This document shows positions 59,118 to 64,000 of a stretch of 64,000 bases of DNA, piece after piece. Source of the stretch: Polyangia bacterium (lineage in GTDB: Bacteria > Myxococcota_A > Polyangia > Nannocystales > Nannocystaceae); assembly GCA_030430565.1 (NCBI GenBank), contig JAUIKS010000014.1:235649-299648 (forward strand), written 5' to 3'. Within the stretch, counting starts at the first letter, position 1, and the number at the start of each line of letters is the position of its first letter. Made by a program: the position numbers and the translations under genes. The notes beneath the pieces were generated by a model. It was not told where the DNA came from and did no database searches. It saw only the letters and a program-made list of their open reading frames with translations.

Positions 59118-59788
59118 ACACCCGGTTGCTCCAGACGCTCCCGCTGCTGTGGTTCTCGCTCTCCTGCGCGGCTCGAGGAGAAGCGCTGGAGAAAGAGGTC
59201 GCAACACTCGAGGCGAAATACGCCGGACATGAGGCCGCGTTAGCGGACGTATCCAAAACGCAGGCGCAGCAAGCGGCGGCGGTGCAGTCGATCGTCGACG
59301 CGTATGAAGTCGCCACGGCGAACTACCAGCGCGCGGAGAGCTCGTTCGAAGCGGCGCGACGCGACGCCGCGACTGCGACGCGCCGAGCCGACGCGGCGAA
59401 ACTCGACGACGAGGGCGCGGTTGCGGACTGGTCGCAAGCGGCGCGTGATTTCAAAACTGCCGAGCGCAACTACAGGATCGCGGCGATAGCGATGGTCGTG
59501 CTCGTCGCTAGTAAGTCGGTCTGCGACACGAAGCAGACGACTCGGGAGTTTCGGCAGCGGCTGCGTGAGCAGGGGGTCTCGGATAAACAGCTCAAGCAAC
59601 TCGACATCGACCACGTTGTCCCGCGCTCAAAGGGCGGCATCGACCACCCGCTGAACTACGAGGCGATGAACAGCTCGCTCAACCGCAGCCTCGGCAACGA
59701 CGTCGTGCGAAAGTTCATGCATGCGCCACTCGGCTTCATCGTAGGGCTAGGCGTCTCCGCGCTAGGCGTCTTCGGAGGGTGTAACTGA
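59114..59788 (+). CDS. Lipoprotein with coiled coil and HNH-nuclease domain
   Basis: From the GTG at 59114 the signal peptide (NTRLLQTLPLLWFSLSC) ends in a lipobox-like LSC. A coiled coil follows (EKEVATLEAKYAGHEAALAD; AESSFEAARRDAATATRRAD), a hydrophobic strip (IAAIAMVVLVAS), and then an HNH-type motif: QLDIDHVVPRSKGGIDHPLN and YEAMNSSLNRSLGN, giving the Asp-His, Pro-Arg-Ser and Asn of the fold. A final hydrophobic stretch (GFIVGLGVSALGVFGGC) may be a second membrane contact. A surface-bound HNH nuclease could act in defence, competition or DNA use as food. It is co-translated with the coiled-coil lipoprotein before it. Cys residues at both ends may matter for anchoring. Confidence 0.7.
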   Translation: MNTRLLQTLPLLWFSLSCAARGEALEKEVATLEAKYAGHEAALADVSKTQAQQAAAVQSIVDAYEVATANYQRAESSFEAARRDAATATRRADAAKLDDEGAVADWSQAARDFKTAERNYRIAAIAMVVLVASKSVCDTKQTTREFRQRLREQGVSDKQLKQLDIDHVVPRSKGGIDHPLNYEAMNSSLNRSLGNDVVRKFMHAPLGFIVGLGVSALGVFGGCN

Positions 59789-60143
59789 GCGCGTAGCGAT
59801 TCTCTCCCGTTCCTGTCTCGCAGCCGCGGCGACTGTTGAGCGAGCGACTCAGCCGTTCGAAGTCGCCAAGGCGCGAGGTCACCAAGCAGTCGGCGCGGCA
59901 CGGCTACATGTTTGATATAATACTGATCTGTAGCCGCGAACACGTGTTGCGGAGTCGTCCATGTGACGAGGAAGCGCTCAAGGAGGCCCAGATCAATAAG
60001 TGTCCTCAGCTTCGCTGTTTTTTACGCCAGTAGCGACTCTTTGACCGCCTACCTCTTCGCCTTCCTTTTTTCGTTTTGGCCCCCTGGGCGCCCACCTCTG
60101 ATCTACTCCCCGTAAGCGGTGTCCCGGAGGTACGCGGACTGCC
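59789..60143. other. Intergenic region, no recognised gene
   Basis: The translation of this 355-base stretch gives only short frames of mixed character. Bases 59900-60070 are AT-richer, with runs of t (ctcttcgccttccttttttcg). It lies between the HNH gene and a TPR-gene remnant and may be the decayed 5' part of that gene. Confidence 0.35.
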
Positions 60144-60758
60144 GTGCAACTCCGCGCCGGCCGCGAGTTCACGACCAGCAACGGCAACAGCCACGCGTAC
60201 CTCCGAATCCACCCTCGCCACCTCTCCAACGGGGCGAGACGTCCGAGACAGCTTTTTAGGTCCGTGCTCGGGCGAATTGGCGTCAGCGACACGAATTGGC
60301 GTCTCGTGTGTGCGCTCGGATACGACCGCCTCGGAGGTAGCGATGAGATCGCAAATGAACTGGCGATGCGTGCCTTGTCGATCCGCGAATCCAAGAAGGA
60401 CCTTTCGTCGAACAAACTACTACTCCAACCGCTCCGTGTACTCGGCGAACTCGTCAATGCCCGCTGGATGTACTCGGTAGCAGTATCGTGATCGCCGCTT
60501 CACGCACGACTCGATCGAGAACAAGATCGGCTTGAGGACGCAACGCGCCGGCTTGAACGTGCACGTGCGCTGACCAATGAGCCAAAAACTGTGGCTCGGA
60601 TCTTACTCGAGCAAGCTGAGGTCGAGTTCGCGTCGGGTCGTAGTCGGATCGCGCGCGAGCGCGCTGAGGAGGCACGTACGTTGCTCCTCGATTTCGTTCA
60701 AGCAGAAGATTCGCTTAGTCAGGCCGTCGATGTTTGGCTCATGGAACACTCCGAGTAG
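60144..60758 (+). pseudogene. Remnant of a TPR-domain gene (kinase type)
   Basis: One plus-strand frame carries TPR-like helices, DEIANELAMRALSIRESKKD and LLLQPLRVLGELVNARW, then a TGA at 60489-60491. In the same frame it continues with RLDREQDRLEDATRRLERAR, PKTVARILLEQAEVEFASGR, RIARERAEEARTLLLDFVQA and DSLSQAVDVWLMEHSE before the stop at 60758. The last part matches the usual C-terminus of TPR tails of Ser/Thr kinases. No start or kinase domain precedes it, so it is a 3' gene fragment with an added stop. Confidence 0.5.
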
Positions 60759-60816
60759 AAGCTATGTCGCTGGGCGCGATTGAATACAACTTTGGGGCCA
60801 GAGTACGCGTTGCAGA

Positions 60817-61845
60817 TCAGTCGGGTACTTCACCGACCTTGCAGACCTCCGCGATGTGCTCGATCGCCTCCAAGATCGGCGGCGTATACGGCTTGCACAG
60901 ATCACCGACCACCCCGACCGGAAACTGCTCGACCAGCTCGTGATAGCCGTTCGTATAGTCTCCGGGCCCTTCCTGGCACCCAGGTGGGTTTGATGGGTTC
61001 GTCTGGGGATCGAGTATGGCGACAGGCACGACTGCGCTCATGTCGCCGCCTTTGGCCGCTGTCAACTCGGCGGCCCATGCCTCCGGGGAGCCCTCACCTG
61101 GATGCCCGTGCGAGATGATCACGGGCACGAGCCACGCGTCCTCGCGCAGAAAGCCGGCGTTGCAGTCATCGGGCCCCGTCAGCTCTGGGCTCACGGACGC
61201 GAGCGTCGGGGCCAAGGCTCCCCACGAGCCCGAGTTCGTGCCGCCCTTCCATAGGCAGTGCATGATCGCGCCGACGTCATCCTCGGCCGCGTCGACCCAG
61301 CGCCGCGGTCCTGGAACACATTGCTCGCTCGTCGAGCGCCACAGGAGTCCCGCGCCTGTGACCCATTCACACGGCCCCAGCAGATCGCATTTCAGATCAG
61401 GGTAAGACGGGCAGAGGCCGTCTTCGAGACAGCCGTCTTCGCAATCTGGGGTGACCGCGGGGGACGTTCCGGGTACTTGGAGGTAGTGCAGGCTCCAGCC
61501 GGGCAGTAGCGACTCGATCGCGGCCGGCAGCTCGTCCGCGACGTGGTACGCCATCTCGATGCGCGTGGTGGGGGATTGCTCAACCACGAGGACGATGTCG
61601 AGCGCGCCGCAATACGGCGGGAGATCCCAGTCGTCCGCGCCGACGTCCTTGACCGGGCCCGTCGTCATGTCCGGCGGGGACGGGTCCGTCGTACCAACGC
61701 TTACGCCTGTGACGGTCGGCGACGGAACGTCACCGGTGCTCGTGTTGTCCACCCCAGTGATGCTCTCATCGCTGCTGCCCGGCGGTTCAACGCCGCACGC
61801 GAACAGCGTGAAGACGAGGGCTATGGATGAATGACGCGGAGCCAC
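60817..61845 (-). CDS. Lipoprotein with VWA-like fold and disulfide-rich region
   Basis: The signal peptide ends in LFAC, followed by a Thr/Ser/Gly/Asp/Pro linker. The main domain starts CGALDIVLVVEQSPTTRIEM, a strand like that of von Willebrand A domains, though the metal-site DxSxS is altered to EQSPT. Cys-rich segments (PDCEDGCLEDGLCPSYPDLK; CDLLGPCEWV) follow, then AWLVPVIISHGHPGEGSPEA and PVAILDPQTNPSNPPGC. It is probably an adhesion or binding surface protein. Its GTG start lies inside the end of the upstream lipoprotein gene (25-base overlap), so the two are co-translated. Confidence 0.75.
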   Translation of the reverse strand: MAPRHSSIALVFTLFACGVEPPGSSDESITGVDNTSTGDVPSPTVTGVSVGTTDPSPPDMTTGPVKDVGADDWDLPPYCGALDIVLVVEQSPTTRIEMAYHVADELPAAIESLLPGWSLHYLQVPGTSPAVTPDCEDGCLEDGLCPSYPDLKCDLLGPCEWVTGAGLLWRSTSEQCVPGPRRWVDAAEDDVGAIMHCLWKGGTNSGSWGALAPTLASVSPELTGPDDCNAGFLREDAWLVPVIISHGHPGEGSPEAWAAELTAAKGGDMSAVVPVAILDPQTNPSNPPGCQEGPGDYTNGYHELVEQFPVGVVGDLCKPYTPPILEAIEHIAEVCKVGEVPD

Positions 61846-63485
61846 GAACTTGCCTGGTCTCCGTTACCGTAGTTCACGTCGTGCTGCCCCAGCAAGGCCA
61901 CGTAGCCGTATGGGAGCGACTTGGCCGCGACGATGCGGCTAGCCTGTGATTTGAGACCGTAGTCAGCGATCCACTTCTTGGAATTCCCGGCGTAGCGGCG
62001 CCCCTGCGCAAAGCACTCTCCGTCGTTGCAGCCCGTTCCTGCGACCACATACTCGCCGTGGCTTGACGAGGCGATCGCGTACGCCAACTCGACGTCGTTT
62101 GTCTGCTCCACGGCGTTGATCGGGACCACCGCGCCGTCCTCGGCTTGGAGGCGATACACCGTCATCCGCTGCCCGCCATCAACCTCGCGGAAGCCTGCGC
62201 AGCGCAAACCGTCCGGGAGCACCGTGACATCGCTGAGGTCCGCGTTCTCGGCCGTAAACGTGTAATCCCATAGGGGAGCGCCATCATCGGTCGCGTAGGC
62301 CCACACGGAGCCGAAGCCAATCGAATTGGCGTTCGTCACCAACCCGACCGCGAACACGCGCCCATCCGCCACAGCGACCGCGCGCGCGACGTTCTTCTCG
62401 CCGCCAGCGGTCTCGGTTCGAACCCAATATGGCGTGAGCGTAGGGGTCATCGCCCACACGCGCGCGCTCGAGTCGCCGACATCCGCGAGCTTTCCGGTGT
62501 TGCCGACCACGTACACGAGCTCGTCGGTGGCCGCGAGGTCGCGCCACTCCACGTCGTCTTGGCTATACTGGTACATCGTCGAGCCATTCGAGGTGTACCG
62601 GTTGATCCACGACGAACCGTCGACGTCGCGCGCGAGCACGATCGGCGTCGGCCCCATGAACGCCACCGCTACACCGAACCGACCCTCCGTTTCGGCGATC
62701 CACGCGTCATCGATCAACGAGCCCGCCAGGCCACGACGCTCGGAGAGCAAGGTCGTCACGCCGTCTTTGATACGAAACCCGACGACGTAGTACTCGCCGG
62801 TCGGGCCGACGGCTGCGTCCTCCCAGAAGATGTGCTCGCCCGGGAATGGCTCGTTGGGCTCGTACACGACCGCGGTACCGCTCTCCGGCAGCTCGACCGT
62901 CCACGCGACAGTGTTGCTGGCTGTGGACTGGCCAGCGTTGTCGACGGCGACCGCGTGGAACTCGAACTCCCCCGCGTCATCCTGGTGATCGATCGCGATC
63001 GTGTGCGAGTAGAGCCCGTAGTCGTTGTCGGTGACCGACGCCACGTGCTTGTCGTCCACGAAAAAGTCGACCCGATCGATCACCTTGTCGTCGAGAGCGA
63101 TCACCGAGAGCACGACAGGACCAGCGACGTTGATCGGCTCTGGAGCGTGCGATCCCTGGACCTCCGCCTGCATGATCTCGGGTGGCGCGTCGACATCAGC
63201 ACCGGTTGTAGATCCAGCTGGCTCACCGGTGCTCGAGTCCAGATCCGAGCCCGAGAGCGAGTCCTCGGGATCGGGCTCGCCACCCGACGTCGACGTGTTG
63301 ATGCCTGGGCGCTGGTCATCACCATCGTCGTCGTCATCGTCGTCGTCGCCCTCGGTTTCGCTACCCGCTTGCTCACCGTGCGCGAGCGCTTCCTGGAAGG
63401 TCTCGCCGCACGCAGACGCGAGCGGGATACTCGCTATCAGCAGCAATCGTGCGAGCGGGAGTGATATGGAGGGGGACACCGACAT
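61821..63485 (-). CDS. Lipoprotein with Ig-like and beta-propeller domains
   Basis: From MSVSPSISLPLARLLLIASI the signal peptide ends in ASAC. An acidic linker (SETEGDDDDDDDDGDDQRPG, then TSTSGGEPDPE) leads to an Ig-like domain with VVLSVIALDDKVIDRVDFFV and HTIAIDHQDDAGEFEFHAVA. A propeller of PQQ-like repeats follows (GEYYVVGFRIKDG, RRGLAGSLIDDAWIAE, ARAVAVADGRVFAVGLVTNA, GFGSVWAYATDDGAPLWDYT). Total 554 aa. The longer frame upstream adds residues without features, so I start at the ATG at 63485. It leads a two-gene operon with the VWA-like lipoprotein. Confidence 0.82.
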   Translation of the reverse strand: MSVSPSISLPLARLLLIASIPLASACGETFQEALAHGEQAGSETEGDDDDDDDDGDDQRPGINTSTSGGEPDPEDSLSGSDLDSSTGEPAGSTTGADVDAPPEIMQAEVQGSHAPEPINVAGPVVLSVIALDDKVIDRVDFFVDDKHVASVTDNDYGLYSHTIAIDHQDDAGEFEFHAVAVDNAGQSTASNTVAWTVELPESGTAVVYEPNEPFPGEHIFWEDAAVGPTGEYYVVGFRIKDGVTTLLSERRGLAGSLIDDAWIAETEGRFGVAVAFMGPTPIVLARDVDGSSWINRYTSNGSTMYQYSQDDVEWRDLAATDELVYVVGNTGKLADVGDSSARVWAMTPTLTPYWVRTETAGGEKNVARAVAVADGRVFAVGLVTNANSIGFGSVWAYATDDGAPLWDYTFTAENADLSDVTVLPDGLRCAGFREVDGGQRMTVYRLQAEDGAVVPINAVEQTNDVELAYAIASSSHGEYVVAGTGCNDGECFAQGRRYAGNSKKWIADYGLKSQASRIVAAKSLPYGYVALLGQHDVNYGNGDQASSWLRVIHP

Positions 63486-63949
63486 GTCGCAAGCCTCGCG
63501 CGCGTTTCCGAACGTTTCCACCTGTACCATGATTCCGTTGTTCTCAGGCGGTATCGGCCGAACCGCGCTCGCGTTGCGTGTGCACCTGTACGTCGACGAC
63601 GGCGCACCATGAAGAAACGCCAAGTACGAGGCCGCTACGTTGGCAATCACGCTGCAGACGCCGCAGTCGCTCGTACAATCGGACTTCCGCCTTCGGGGAG
63701 TCTGTCGTGACGAGGAGGCCGTTCGGCGCGAAGATACGAACAGGTTGTCCGGACGCAGGGACACGCCGTACGAGGGTCGCTACGCGTTCAGGGTGCTCAC
63801 GGTGGAGGGTGAGGAGCCGGGCGTGTGCAGCACGGACTGAGGCGAGTTGGCGGGCATCCGCCGGTCGATACACGAAGACCGGAACTCCGACGGTGAACAG
63901 ACGGTAAGCGTCCAGCGGACCGCGTTCCTGACACGGCCCCGCCGATCCG
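63486..63949. other. Intergenic region with one weak reading frame
   Basis: A minus-strand frame at 63544-63873 (109 aa, MYRPADARQLASVRAAHARL ... PASGQPVRIFAPNGLLVTTD) has a plausible composition but no domain, signal or clear ribosome binding site. It may be a small gene or a fragment. The rest holds nothing recognised, apart from probable promoter sequence for the lipoprotein operon that starts at 63485. Confidence 0.3.
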
Positions 63950-64000
63950 CTACTCCGGCGGGGAGTGTTCGAGCGTGACCGAGCGGTAGATGTTGGCGGC
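63950..64000 (-). CDS. C-terminal end of a gene that continues beyond the window
   Basis: Seventeen minus-strand codons up to the TAG at 63950-63952 read AANIYRSVTLEHSPPE. The sequence is well-behaved and has a normal stop, but it is too short to identify. It is partial at the right edge of the window. Confidence 0.35.
   Translation of the reverse strand, partial: AANIYRSVTLEHSPPE

Noticed and set aside
1..64000. CRISPR array, restriction-modification or toxin-antitoxin set
   Set aside because: No regularly spaced repeats, methyltransferase motifs or typical small toxin-antitoxin pair were found on either strand.

Overview
The window is GC-rich DNA (roughly 70% by eye) from a bacterium that looks like a myxobacterium (Myxococcota), most likely a Nannocystaceae-type lineage. 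The reasons are several Hanks-type Ser/Thr kinases fused to TPR, TolB-like or receiver domains, many lipoproteins whose Cys is followed by Ser/Thr/Asp/Gly-rich linkers (for example TTGSGETDG-type runs), and a sigma factor fused to a membrane segment. This assignment is inference from gene content. No rRNA or tRNA gene and no CRISPR array was recognised.

Layout. 0.4-2.6 kb: a TetR regulator with two small membrane proteins, and a tail-anchored GST-like protein. 2.8-5.7 kb: an unknown alpha-helical protein convergent with a CHAT protease fused to a membrane segment and a SPOR domain. 5.8-6.5 kb: two gene remnants, a small membrane protein with a frameshift and a stop, and a kinase cut off after its glycine loop. 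6.6-15.6 kb: hypothetical proteins, a beta-lactamase-fold lipoprotein, a Tat-type phosphoesterase lipoprotein, a kinase/TolB/TPR protein and a membrane thioredoxin-fold protein.

15.6-38.1 kb is the most unusual part. Three blocks share rare families. An operon (minus strand) carries ATP-grasp, esterase-fold and divergent ATP-grasp genes. A second operon (minus strand, 31.1 to 25.0 kb) carries an S51-like peptidase, an esterase-fold enzyme, a nucleotidyltransferase-like protein, a TPR protein and an EEP-family phosphodiesterase. A tandem pair of ATP-grasp genes lies at 35.6-38.1 kb on the plus strand. I propose these as parts of one undescribed ligase/hydrolase pathway. Lying between them are a kinase-TPR protein, a HugZ-like protein, an RRM protein with a structured leader, a stand-alone ribosomal protein S3 paralogue, a PMT/ArnT-like glycosyltransferase and a membrane-tethered ECF-type sigma factor.

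38.4-51.8 kb: an imelysin lipoprotein, tandem Cys-motif membrane proteins, a lipoprotein with Thr/Glu repeats, a STAND ATPase with a C-terminal winged helix, an M2-type (ACE-like) metallopeptidase lipoprotein, a CrtI-like flavoprotein and a kinase-receiver fusion. 51.8-64 kb is more accessory: an alpha-carbonic anhydrase, a large lipoprotein between two copies of a ~45-bp repeat, a chimeric integrase remnant, an IS66 remnant, an operon of a coiled-coil lipoprotein and an HNH-domain lipoprotein, a TPR-gene remnant and two lipoproteins.

Several genes have a TAnnnT hexamer ending 6-7 bases before an ATG or GTG and no Shine-Dalgarno sequence, so leaderless transcription seems common here.
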